Below are positions 32,860 to 43,612 of a stretch of DNA of 64,000 nt, one piece after another. Under the pieces are notes generated by a model. It ran no database searches and was not told where the DNA came from. It was given only the letters and a program-made list of their open reading frames with translations. Both the position numbers and the translations under genes were made by a program. The stretch is from Glaciozyma antarctica PI12 (lineage: Eukaryota; Basidiomycota; Microbotryomycetes; Kriegeriales; Camptobasidiaceae), in NCBI GenBank assembly GCA_002917775.1, contig KZ627152.1:1-64000 (forward strand), given 5' to 3'. Within the stretch, counting starts at the first letter, position 1; each line of letters begins with the position of its first letter.

Positions 32860-35085
32860 TCACTCAAGAGCAGTAACAGCAAACAGAGCAACGCAGCTAT
32901 GATACAGTCTTTGTTCCAAGCCTGCAAAGCCATGGGGAAGTAGAGCTAAAACACAAGGTGAATCGCAACAGCGAATCTCTCTCCACAAGAGATCCAAGCT
33001 ATGCACGTCCTTGACGTCCTTCTTGCTCTTCTTCTTCTTCTTTTGAGGCTGCACGGGCGAAGAATCAGCCACCGCGTCTCGAAAACGGAAACAAGCGAAA
33101 GCGACTCACCTCTCCCTCAGCCACATCCTCCGACGCCGGCGCCGCAGCGGCCTCACTCGCCCTCCTCGCCTTCTTCTCCTTCTTGAGCCTCTTCCTCTCC
33201 GCCTCATCCACCTCCGCACCCGCAGCGACTTCCTCAACGACTTCCTCCTCCTCCATCGTCTTCCTCTTCTTCTTCTTTTTCTTCTCCTCTCCCTCCCCAG
33301 CCATCACGACATCCTCGACCTTGAGCTCTGCCGCAGAAGTAGACGCAACGGGCTCGACGACCTCGGTGATCGTAGCGGCGGGCTGAGTGGGGATAACGGC
33401 GTCGGGGAGTCCCTCGCCTTGGACCGTGTAGTCGACGTACTCGGCCTTCCAGCCCGAGGGAGTCGCCTCGTTCGTGCGACCGTGCTTGTCGAGCTTGCCG
33501 TCCTTGACCTGCGCGAGGAGTTAGTGATTGCGACGGAGGAGTGGGGAGCAGAGGAGCGCACCATCTTCTTCTTCTCCTGAGCCTTGGGGCCGAGTCCCCA
33601 CTTGCGGGGGTAGGTGTCGCGCTGTCGGAGAGAGGAGCGTCAGTACGAGCTGGAAGTGATTAACGAAGGAGGAAAGGAACGCACGTCCATGATGCAACGC
33701 TTGACCTTGGCGACGACTCCGTGGTCGCAGGTGGAGAGCTCGACGGTGGTCATCTGGGCGATTCCGATGGCGATAGCTTCTCCCTTGGTGGTCATGAGAA
33801 CGACCTCCTCGTTGAGCTCAATGTCGGCTTCTGCGAGCGGGGAGGAGCGTTTCAGCGAGCGATCGAAGAAACGAAGGCGAAAGACGAACCGTAGCGAAGG
33901 AGACCGGGGATCATGAGCTTGGCTCCGTAGCAGACGGCGTTGACAGCGCTGTCCTTGACGACGATACGCTTGTAGCCGGTGAGGAGGGACTCGAGAGGCC
34001 TAATAACGCGACGGAGGTAGGACTCTGTGCGAGGAAAGGGAGAAGTCGTCAGCTCCAAGCTCATCGCCATTCTTCCAAACGCGGCGACTCACCATCGCGA
34101 GTGTTGTCGTAGAGCCACTGAGCGTCGAGCACATCATGCATCGTCACAATGTCGTCGGCCTCTCCCATCGCGCCACTCCTCACACGACGAAGCTCCTGCA
34201 TGTGTCCTCCCACTCCGAGCAAGAGACCGAGGTGCACGCAGAGAGTACGGATGTAGGTTCCAGCCTCGCACGAGACCCAGAAGACGGCGAGGTGGCGGTC
34301 GTTGTCGAACTCGATGAGCTTGCACTCGTAGATGGTTCGGATACGGAGTTGACGCTTGACGGCCGAAATGAGGGGAGGGCGTTGGAAGAGGGCTCCGGTG
34401 AGGGTCTCGAGGCCACGAGCGAGGGCCTTCTCGCCAGTGAGGGCGGCGTGGAGGCGAACGACACAGACATACTCCTTTCCTGCAGACCGAACGTTCGTCA
34501 GCTGGAGCGCGCGCGACGGAGCGAGGAGAGGGACGGACCGGCTCCCTGCTGGGACTTGACGAGACGGGTGGCGCGGTCGATGCAGACGGTCAGGCAGCCG
34601 GTAACCTTGGGGTCGAGGGTTCCAGAGTGACCAGTCTTCTCGCAGCGAAGGATGCGACGGATCCAGGCGACGACTTCGTGGGTTGGAGGGCTTGTAGGGC
34701 TTGTCGAGGTTGATAACACCGGTCCTGTAGAGTTGCTGTTAGTGGGGAAGTGGTGCGAGGACGAGCAGAGGACTGACTTGATGTAGCTTGCGAGATCACG
34801 CTTGAGGGGACTGCTGCCGCTGGGGATGGGGGTAAAGTGGGCACCTGAGCGAGAGATCCATTAGCTGGGCTCCTCCATCCTTTCAGATAGCCAACGCACT
34901 GCGAACGAGGAGTTTGTCGTAGTTTTTGAGGAGGAGAGGCCAGGCGGAGGTGTTGAGCTTGGGAGTGGTCGCCTCGGGCTTGATGGCGAAGCTGCAGGGA
35001 CGCCGTTAGCTCGCCGTTTCCCTCTTTGTACCTCCGCAAAGATGACCTACTCTCCCTCGAGCTGGAGTGCTGCGATGTCGGACAT
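32860..35085 (-). CDS. CBF5: H/ACA pseudouridine synthase Cbf5 (dyskerin)
   Basis: Catalytic subunit of box H/ACA snoRNPs in the nucleolus; turns uridine to pseudouridine in rRNA and supports rRNA processing. Order: N-terminal DKCLD-like ([20 protein letters not shown]), TGVINLDKP, catalytic Asp in [30 protein letters not shown], then a PUA domain and a Lys/Glu tail (KKKKKKRK, then KKKKKSKKD). The start codon is at 35085 and an intron follows after 11 codons. Odd points: near 34676-34690 the conserved LDKP...HEVVAW stretch changes frame with no intron to explain it; and the last exon reads past the Lys tail into an unconserved stretch, so the true end may be nearer 33000. It is divergent from RPL22. 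Confidence 0.92.
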
Positions 35086-35551
35086 GGTTTTGGGGTCGGA
35101 ACAAGGGAAGGAAGAGAAGGGGGAGCTGCCTGTTGACTGAAGGGTGACTGAGGGGCGGTATCACTGAAGGACGGTATCAACTGAACCGAACGAGTCTAAT
35201 CTCGGCTGTGGAGAAGCCTTTTGGGGAGGGAGTCAGGGAGAGAACAACAAGTTGAAGAAAACCTCGCTCGGCCAGCCCAGCTCAGCTCTCGAGTGCTCGC
35301 TGCTATTTTCGGTTGACTGCTACTCCGGCCGATGACTTGGATAGAATCGACTCTTCTCTGATTTCCCCGTCCGTCCACTTCTTCGCTCCACTCTCAACCA
35401 CCTTCTCCACCTTACTCGTGAGTATCTGCTCCTGCCCACCAATCCCCTACCTCAGTCCCCTCGCGGTCTTCCGGCGGCCCCACCGACCTTCAGTTTTTAT
35501 TTTTTCCGCCTCGAACGAAGAGCTGACCCTCCCTCCTCCCACAGTACAGCA
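35086..35551. promoter_or_regulatory. Divergent promoter, CBF5 and RPL22
   Basis: 466 bases between two start codons. The RPL22 side holds a 5'-UTR intron at 35418-35544 (GTGAGT to CCCACAG), which is common for ribosomal protein genes. A CT-rich run ends at each side. The pair joins rRNA modification with a ribosomal protein, so co-regulation is plausible. No defined factor site is called. Confidence 0.6.
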
Positions 35552-36207
35552 ATGGCCCCCACCACCAACGTTAGTCACGCTTTGCTGAGGTCCTCACGGA
35601 CGTCTCAGTAGGCGCCCCACTAACCTAGCTCTTCTCTATCTGCTTCTACAGACCAAGACCGCCAAGAAGGTCGGAGGAAAGGCCGTCGCCTCCAAGGCCC
35701 CCCAGAAGTTCATCATCGACTTCTCTGGACCCGCCAACGACAAGATCGTGCGTTCCGTTTTCTAGAGGACGGAGAGGGGAACGGGCAGCTAATCGCCGAT
35801 TTTCGACAGTTCGATGCCGCCGCGTTTGAGAAGTTCCTCGTCGACTCCATCAAGGTCGAGGGCAAGACTGGCCAGCTCGGAGAGGATGTCAAGATCACCC
35901 GCGAGGGATCCGGACAGCTCGCCGTTGTCTCCTCCATCCCCTTCTCCAAGCGTTACCTCAAGTACCTCACCAAGAAGTTCCTCAAGGTTCGTCACTCGTT
36001 CCTTCAGATTGCTTGGGAACAGCACTGACGGAGTCTATCCCTGTTTGCAGAAGAACCTCATGCGCGAGTGGCTCCGTGTCGTCTCGACCTCGAAGAACAC
36101 CTACACCCTCCGCTTCTACAACGTCGCCTTCGACACGCCCGCTGACGTACGTTCCCTCCTCCACTCCCTTCCCCACATCGCTGACTCTCACCTTGCAGGA
36201 GGAGTAA
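35552..36207 (+). CDS. RPL22: 60S ribosomal protein L22 (eL22)
   Basis: Small basic protein of the large ribosomal subunit. The first coding exon is only MAPTTN; then TKTAKKVGGKAV, KFIIDFSGPANDKI, FDAAAFEKFLVDSIKV, GKRYLKYLTKKFLKK-like KRYLKYLTKKFLKK, NLMREWLRVVST and YTLRFYNVAFD follow, and the protein ends DEE, all matching eL22. Introns at about 35570-35651, 35748-35809, 35987-36050 and 36147-36198. A 5'-UTR intron is also present. Length about 125 residues, as expected. Confidence 0.97.
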
Positions 36208-36825
36208 AAGCTTCTTTACTGAAGCAACCTCGGTGGAAGTGATGGGTTTGGGGGGAGTGTACGATTACGCTCTGTAGGACTGCGCTCTTTGTGCCTGGCT
36301 GCTCGGTTCCTTGCTTGCAAGATAGCTGTTATGCCATGTACCCCCTCCTTGCTTTCCCCTACCTTCGTTTCGAGAGCAGCGAGAGAGTCGGTTTGCGTTC
36401 AGCCCTATCCTCAAGCCGTGACCTATAGTCGGTTCTCGACGCTCTAGCCCCTCCTCTCACTCCCGCCATCAGGCTCTCTCGTTATCACCTGCTCATCGCA
36501 CCGCGAGGTCAAGTCTGGGCGACGTGCGAACACCACACGGATCGGCGAGAGGCTGTGGCAGCACCTGCGCGCGCGCTCTTTCTGCTCTCTCGTATCCCGG
36601 GACAGAGCTGAGGCCCTCTCAGTGACCAGACACCCCCCTCCTGGGCTCAGACGTGCTCATCGCGTCTCCTGGGATCCCGTCCACCAGTACGCTGACTCAG
36701 GACCGCGAACCCACTCTCTCTCACTAGCTCGCGCGCAAGTCTATCAGAGCACGCGTAGCCTCCTTCCCCGCCTTAATATCGAAGTTCGGTCCCTATCTCT
36801 CTCTCTCCTCCCTCCCACTTCAGAA
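36208..36825. other. Intergenic, RPL22 to secreted protein
   Basis: About 620 bases. The first 150 form the RPL22 3' UTR; the last 60 before 36826 are a CT-rich leader (TATCTCTCTCTCTCCTCC). Short frames present are not convincing. No repeat or RNA gene seen. Confidence 0.5.
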
Positions 36826-38915
36826 ATGAAGACCTACACCCTCACTCTCGCCCTCCTCTCCCTCCTCAGCGTCTGTTCCGCTCAAGCCCCCGACGCTGGG
36901 GGTGTAGCGATGGATCGCCTAATGGCGATGAAGCTCCAATCGCGCAAGGCTCTTCGTGCGAGCCGCAGTGCGGCGGGAGGGGAGTCGGCGAGGAGGGTCG
37001 TGGGGAAGATTCCTTGCTTGAATGGGTTTGCTGGGTGCGGTTCTTTCTCTTCGAGAAGGAGGAAAGAGGCTGATGGGGGTGGGCAGAGTGTACCCGTGCA
37101 AGGTGACTAGCGTCGTTGGAGGATGATTGCGATGACTGATGCGAGTGGTGGCAGGGGATTGATCTTCATTCGGTACTCACTCATGCGGAGCTGGGATCGT
37201 CTTCCGTCGCTGCTGGCGGAGGAGAAGGTGCGTTCTCGCTCGTTCGTTGAAGTCGTCCTCGCTGACCGAGTCGCAGGCTCCGACGCCTGGGGATGGACTT
37301 CGAGTACTGGCCGAGAGTTCGGCGCGATCACTCAGACCGATGGAACTGCGTTTGGTGCGTCGCTTTTCAGGCTTGATGTTGATGAGGACTCACCGTCTTT
37401 GACCGTCGCAGTCGAGATCAACGCCGAGGGAACGATGAAGTACCTCGTGAGCGACTTCTCTCTCAGTTCTCTCAATCTGTACTCACTCTTTTCGCAGGGA
37501 CGTCTGCCTACGCAAACGGTGACCAGCCTCTGGAGGGACGCTAAGAGCGTCGGCAACTACATGTACATCGGCGCCGAGTCGTCGGGCCACGTACGCTCCC
37601 TCCCTCCTCATCCTCCATCTGCACTCACACGGAACCTTCGCAGGGAGTCCAAATCTTCGACATGCGCAAGCTCCTCGTCGCCTCGCTCCAGACGACGCCC
37701 AAGGTCTTCAGTACGCTCACCGACGTTACGGTCTTCAAGGCTTTTAGCGGCACCAACTGCAGGTCCCCGCTCGGCAACACGCACAACATCATCAACTCGG
37801 CTTCCAACAACATGGTCATCGCCGTCGGGATGCGCTCGTGCTGCGGTGGAGGACCTCTCTTCATCGAGTGAGTATCCTTCGCAACCTCGCTCCTCGCTGG
37901 CCGAAGCTGATCTTTCTCGCTGCGCAGTATTACCAACCCGCTTGTTCCCAAGTACGCCGGATGCTACTCGGGCGATGGATACACCCACGACGCGCAGGCG
38001 GTCATCTACAACGGACCTGATACGAGGTACAGGGGACGAGAGATCCTCTTCGCCTACAACGAGGACACTCTGACGATCCTCGGTGAGTCGTCCTCGTCCT
38101 GCCAACGTTCAGGACATGAGCTGACGCTGTTTGTTCGTAGATATCACCGTGCGCACTAACGTCGTTAGGCTCAGTCGCACCCCCTACCCCGGTAGCGCGT
38201 ACACGCACCAGGGATGGGTCACTGATGCCTCGCACACGCACTTGCTCCTCGTCAGTTTTCTCTTCATCACACAGAATTGCACTGGCTAAATTATGGTGAT
38301 TATCGCAGGACGACGAGCTCGACGAGTCGGACAGGACGAGCAGCTCTCCCGACGGCCGCACCGCCACCTGTAAGCCTTCTCCTCGCTTCCCCGCGTGCCG
38401 CTCGCTGACCTCAAACACAGACGTTTGGAACATCTCGAGCCTCACCGCTCCCTTCCAGCAAGGAATCTACAAGAGCCCCGTCACCTCCATCGACCAGTGC
38501 GTCCTCTCGCCCTTCCTCCGCCTGCGAAGCTGACTTTGATCTCGCAGCAACCAATACGTTGTCAACGGACTCTCGTACCAGGCGAACTACGCCTCGGGCC
38601 TTCGCGTCGTCGACGTCTCGGGCGTCTCGGCCGGCGGAGGAGCGGCTTCGATGAAGGAGGTCGCGTTCTTCGACGTTCGTCCCGAGGATAACGTCGTCGA
38701 TTTCTTGTGCGTTCCTCGCTCGCTTCCTCGTTGAATAATTCTGATACAGTTTGCAGCGGCGCCTGGAATGCGTACCCTTACTTCAAGAGCGGGTACATCC
38801 TCATCAACTCCATCGAGTGCGTCTCATTCCTCATTCCCCTTCCTCCCGCGAGTCGGTTCGCTGATTACGTTCGTGCAGGCGTGGCGCTTTCATCGTCAAG
38901 CGTACCTTGATCTGA
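36826..38915 (+). CDS. Secreted choice-of-anchor B family protein
   Basis: The start has a clear signal peptide (TLTLALLSLLSVCSAQA). After the introns the chain reads VYPCKGIDLHS, SDAWGWTSSTGREFG, DGTAFVEI, SLWRDAKSVGNYMYIGAE, GVQIFDMRKLL, HNIINSAS, CGGGPLFIDITNP, YTHDAQAVIYNGPDTRYRG, ILFAYNEDTLTILDIT, THQGWVTDA, LLDDELDE and YASGLRVVDVS. This order of beta-propeller-like LVIVD repeats is that of the choice-of-anchor B family, found in fungi and bacteria and of unknown role. At least ten short introns. The end (AFIVKRTLI) has no membrane segment. It is followed by another secreted-protein gene in the same direction. Confidence 0.8.
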
Positions 38916-39517
38916 AGAACTCTTACTGCGTTGGAATCCAATCCCCATGTACCTTTACGCTCGTCGCGCGCCAGTCGGTACTTCAGAGGAGCGCTCCTCC
39001 CTCGCGATCGTCTCTCCCTTCTCCTTTCTCGATGGCTGGTTGCTCAGGAAGAGACGAGGCTCGGTGGGCCTGACTAGCTTCGAAGATAGCCGCCAGCGTG
39101 GCCAGCGTAAGCCTGGCCGCGGAGGAGAAAGACTCGGTCGACTCGCTCCGCACAAAGCCGTCTTTGTCTGCTCCTTCAAAGCAACCAGGGCTCTCCAGAC
39201 CTGTCTTCCTTGTCCACATGGATAGACAAGGACTCGTTCAGGGCCTTGTTGCCGCGCGTGGGCTTCGCCAAGTTTGCGTCTCCGGACTCCACGTTGCGGC
39301 TCTAAATGTCTTTCTCGGTCGATCTGGCCTTCGACGCGTTTGAGAGCCTTTGTGCTGACAGCTCGTGCTTGTTTGTGAGGAAATGTTGATTGACAGTCCC
39401 CCTTGTTCGCCAGCACCGCCGTCTCGACTCTCCTCGGACCAGGGTCGCGGTCTCGGTGCTTTCGTTCTTTTCTCAGAGCTGGACTCTCTGTTCATTCTCC
39501 ACCTCCCTCGCAGCGCA
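38916..39517. other. Intergenic, two secreted-protein genes
   Basis: About 600 bases between tandem genes. Frames on both strands are short and unrecognised. The last 80 bases are CT-rich and serve as the leader of the next gene. No repeat is visible. Confidence 0.45.
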
Positions 39518-41353
39518 ATGGTTCTCCACCTCCCAGCGATCGTCATCTTCACCACCACCTTCCTCTCCTCCTTCCCTCCCGCCTCGGCGCACCAATCCCC
39601 ATGGATGCCCTCCATGTTCGGCGGAATGAGCTACGACACGGGCGACCCCGTTGCCCCTCTCGGTCCCAACCTCGAGTACGACGCCTGGTGGTTCCGGTAC
39701 GTCCTCGTTCGCTTTTTGTTCGTAGCGATCGAGCTGATGGGCGGCGAGCAGAGGACCGGAGGTGAGAGCGGCTCAGCCTAACTCGAGCGTTGTCAGTATC
39801 TTGCCGGCGGGTGGAGAGCTCGTGCTCGAGATCGCGTGTAACAAGGACTGGACGTCGTTCGGAGGGCGCACGACGGATAACGTAGCTTGTCCGGGGAACA
39901 ATGGTGAGTTTGTTCGCTCGGAATGCTGGGTCGAACGAACGCTGAGTCGGATCTCGCTGAGTAGGAGCGTACCATGTGAGCTCGCTCGGTGCTTTGCGTG
40001 CGATGTAAGCTGATGTTGGAGTCGCGTAGGCTGGAGAGCCTTTGTTCGGAGCGGTGGACTACAACATCCTCTCGGGCTGTGCGATCGCCATCGCCGACGT
40101 CGAAAGCGTGGCGGACGTAACGATGGACAACTTGGCAATTATTTCGGTTCAGTCCGAGTGCGTGTGGACGAAGGACACGGCGTTCAAGGTGAGCTTCGTT
40201 TTGCATTTCTCGCTCGGAACGCTCGTTCATTGGTTGCTTTCGTAGATTCCTGCGGCGATGCCTCCCTGTACGGGAAAGCACTGCGTCTGCGCGTGGTTAT
40301 GGCAGCCTCAGAACGGCAGTGCGAACTGTGGGTCCAGCTCCATTCCTCCCCTCGCTGCACCGAGCTGATTCGACTTTTTGAAGTTTACATGAGTGAGCTC
40401 GCTTTCTCCTCTCTTCCGAGCAAACTCACTGAGCGCGTCTTTGCAGCTGGCTTCAACTGCAACGTCACCGGGTCTACCATCGGCGCGAGACCCATTGCGC
40501 CTCCTTCTGACCCCGCCTTCTGCGGAAACAACCCGGCAGCTTGCGTAAGACCCAGTTCATACTCGTGCCAGCGATCTTGCTAAGATATTTCGCGCAGACT
40601 GTCGGGTCCAAGAGGCCCATCTACGCTTACAACAACCCCGTTCGTCAAACCCTTCGCACCCTGTGATGTGAGCTAAACTCCGGTTCGGCATCACAGACGA
40701 ACGTCGGTGGAACTGGTGCAAACGTGGATCGTCCTGGGTACCATTCTAGTTGGTCCTTCGTGGGTACGTCGTCGAGTTCTCCCTTTCCAAATTCTCAGAA
40801 CTGACTTCCGTCGCACAGATGGTCCTCAAAACGACATCTTCCTGGGCGGCAACGGACTACCCACCGCCGTCAAGTCAAGGTACGTTAATCCTCTCTTTCT
40901 CTTCCTGCGTCGCCAACGTTCCGCTCTTCGCAGCACCTCAACTCTCAGCGCGACCTCCACAGCCACATCCAAGCCGAACACGTCCACCGCACCTTCTTCA
41001 ACGACAGCGAGTCCGACCTCCAGAACTTCGACTTCAGCGGCTGCGACGACTACGCCTGCGAAGCCGAAAGGATTGCTGGGTCTTGGAGGGTTCCTCGGAT
41101 TCCTGAAGCGGAGCGACGATGCGTGAGTCCTTTCATCGCGTTCTAAGACGCAAGAAGCTTACGCTGTATCTCTCTCAGTGCGGCTTTTCTTGCGGTCGAA
41201 ACAGGAGCGCACGAACGTCGGCGGGAGGTCCTTCTCGACCCAGCGAGCGTGCCTGCCGAGCAGACCGTACAACGCCGACCAGCGGTTGTTTTGGAGACGG
41301 TGAGCCGGCGGAGAGCTAGCGCCTCTAGAAACCGTTTTGCGAGGGAGCAGTAG
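39518..41353 (+). CDS. AA14-like lytic polysaccharide monooxygenase
   Basis: Secreted protein with a signal peptide (VIFTTTFLSSFPPASA) that would be cut just before His (HQSPW), as needed for a copper-brace enzyme. AA14-like features follow: DAWWFRGPE, LPAGGELVLEIACNKDW, CPGNNGAYHAGEP with a second His, CVCAWLWQP and FYMTGFNCNVTG. Two microexons carry key residues: 39965-39975 (11 nt, encodes part of GAYH) and 40384-40392 (9 nt, encodes FYM). A Ser/Thr-rich linker and a basic tail (FLKRSDDA) follow. A last intron from 41123 would add about 60 residues and end at 41353; without it the stop is at 41126. The match to AA14, or to a sister family, rests on recalled motifs; activity on wood xylan or other substrate is not shown. 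Confidence 0.72.
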
Positions 41354-41657
41354 AAGGGAAACGTAAAGCTGGGGACGTGCTAGAGCAGGTGTTGGGAGGT
41401 CGCAGGATCGGAAGGAAAGTTGCCGTTCTTGCAGCTTGTTTGTAGCACCAGTTGTACGAAGGGATACCGTCTTAATCAAGTAATGAACCAGCTATAGATG
41501 GACGGGAATCGTGAAGGAGAAAGCGAGCAAGAAAGAGAGAAATTGAAGGAGAGAAGAGGGGTTTCTCTAACTTGGCTGACGACGCCTTCGAGAGACTAAT
41601 TGCCTCCGTCCAACACTCTCTCAGGCGTCAACACCTCAAGCAAACACTTTGAGAACA
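41354..41657. other. UFD1 upstream region
   Basis: About 300 bases between the LPMO-like gene and UFD1. Contains a purine-rich stretch (about 41500-41560) and then the UFD1 leader, which ends GAGAACATG. No gene recognised. Confidence 0.4.
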
Positions 41658-43531
41658 TGGTGAGTACAGGGTGACGCCATCCTGCTTGCGAGCTGCCTCG
41701 CTCACCTCACCTTCCACGCACCAGAGCAGCGACGAGGAGTTCGAGTTCGACGGCGGTTCAGACGAGGAGTTCATGGACGACTCGTTCTTCGAAGCACCAG
41801 CCGCAGCAGCAGCAGCACCCGCTCGCCAAGCTCCCATCCCTCACTTCCAGCCTCAGCCGAACCCTCTGCCGAACAACGGACCCGGAGGAGGCATGTTCGG
41901 CGCAGGCGGGGGCCGCTTCATCAACCCCGCTGCGTTCCAGGCTGGCTTTGGAGGACACGCGTTTGCTCGGCCACCGGCTTCGGCGTTTAGGAGGCAGTAC
42001 AGGTGAGTGAAGGCGCGGAGGAAGCGGCGCGGGGGAGGTGCTGATGGCTTGATTGGTAGGGCGTACTCGACGGCGATCCTGGAGGTCGGACAGGGGAGGT
42101 CAGGAGGAGGGAGGTCCAACTTGATGTACGGAGGAAAGAGTGAGTCCTTGCGTGTCAAGCCAGCGCGAGGAGGGGGGAGCTGACCCGCTTGGTTGGTCTG
42201 CAGTTGTCATGCCACCTTCCGCACTCGACGAGCTCAGTCCGTGCCTTCGCTACAGCTACTGGAACTCTAGCTAACCGTATGCTTTACAGCCCAACTCGAC
42301 ATCGAGTTCCCCGTCACGTTCGAGATCGCCAACCCCGCCATCCCTGAGCTCAACACGCACGTCGGAGTCCTCGAGTTCATCGCCGAGGAAGGCACGGTCA
42401 ACCTGCCGCAATGGGTGCGTATTCTGCACTCATCCAGACAAGAGCGGTAGGCTGACTGCTCGCGCAGATCATGGACCAGCTCCGCCTGAACGAGGGAGAC
42501 CCCATCCGCATCTGGGGTGCTCGCTTCCCCAAGGGCAAGCTCGTCAAGATCCAAGCCCAGAGCGTCGACTTTCTCGAAGTCAGCGACCCCAAAGCAGTGT
42601 ACGTTCCGTTTCGCGCTCTCTCCCACCGCTCGCGCTGACGTTCCATGTCTTCGCAGTCTCGAACAAGCTCTTCGCAACTTCTCCTGCCTCAGCGCTGGCG
42701 ACATTATCGAAATCGGCTACCAATCCCTCAGCTTCCGCCTTCTCATCATGGAGATCGAACCTCCCGGCGCCGCCATCTCTGTCCTCGACACAGATCTCTC
42801 AGTCGACTTCGCTGCGCCATTGGGCTACGTCGAACCCGAGTACAAGCCGCGCGGGGCAGCCTCGGCTCCTTCGATGAAGGACAAGTTTGTGATTGATACG
42901 AGTAGGAAGCAGGATGTTGATGCGAGGGGGAGTGGGAGCAGCACGCCTGTGCCGGGAGGGAGCAAGGATGCGGCTGGAGCGGCGAGTTGGGAGGCGTTCA
43001 AGGGGAGTGGATCGAGTTTGGGTGGGAAGCGCGTCAAGGGGAAGGGAGTCAAGACGAAGAAGATCGAGGCTGTGGATGCCGATAGCAGGATCATCCGGAC
43101 CGAGTGAGCTTTGTCGCCCTCTCCTTCGCTCGAACGACGACTGATTCTCTCCTCCCAGTCAACCTCGCATCATCACCGCCGACACTCAAATCGGAGGACG
43201 TCAAGTCCCAGCAGCTCTCACCCTCCCCTTCGGCAACCTCTTCTTCGGCTTCGACAACCTGCGTCCTCCACCAGGTTCCGCCGCCGAAGCCGCCGAAACC
43301 GCCGCCGCGAGCGCTCCCACCGTACCTTTCGCAGGCGTAGGGAATGGCAACACTCTCTCGGGACGAGCGAGGGCGGGTCCACCGACTGTACCGGCTGGAA
43401 CGCCGGCGGTGGGCGTACCAGCTGCGAGGCCGCCAGCGAGTAGTGCGGCGCCGGCGGAGGTCAGGCCTTTTGGGGGACAGGGGCAGTCGCTCTCGGGGAA
43501 GAAGCCTATCGAGGTGATTGAGATCGATTGA
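41658..43531 (+). CDS. UFD1: Ubiquitin fusion degradation protein Ufd1
   Basis: Adaptor that with Npl4 links Cdc48/p97 to ubiquitinated clients in ERAD and chromatin extraction. The first coding exon holds only the ATG (41658-41660); an intron (41661-41724) separates it from SSDEEFEFDGGSDEE. The UFD1 fold is clear: KIVMPPSALDEL, QLDIEFPVTFEI, THVGVLEFIAEEGTVNLP, WIMDQLRLNEGD, GKLVKIQAQSVDFL, LEQALRNFSCLSAGDII, FRLLIMEIEPPGAAISVLDTDLSVDF. An acidic, Ala/Gly-rich N-terminal extension of about 80 residues is longer than in yeast. The C-terminal part is disordered with FGGQGQSLSG near the end, possibly a Cdc48 SHP motif (FFGFDNL or FGGQG). Confidence 0.95.
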
Positions 43532-43612
43532 GTCGGAGGACTGGTGTAACGAGGCGCTTGCTTTACGAGTACTTGAGCCACGAGAGATGTGGCCAGAACG
43601 AACTGCTTCGTA

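Noticed and set aside
33010-33050. CTT-rich run near the CBF5 end
   Set aside because: It encodes the Lys-rich tail of Cbf5.
37608-38105. A 165-codon frame antisense to the choice-of-anchor protein
   Set aside because: It crosses several well-supported introns and exons of the sense gene.
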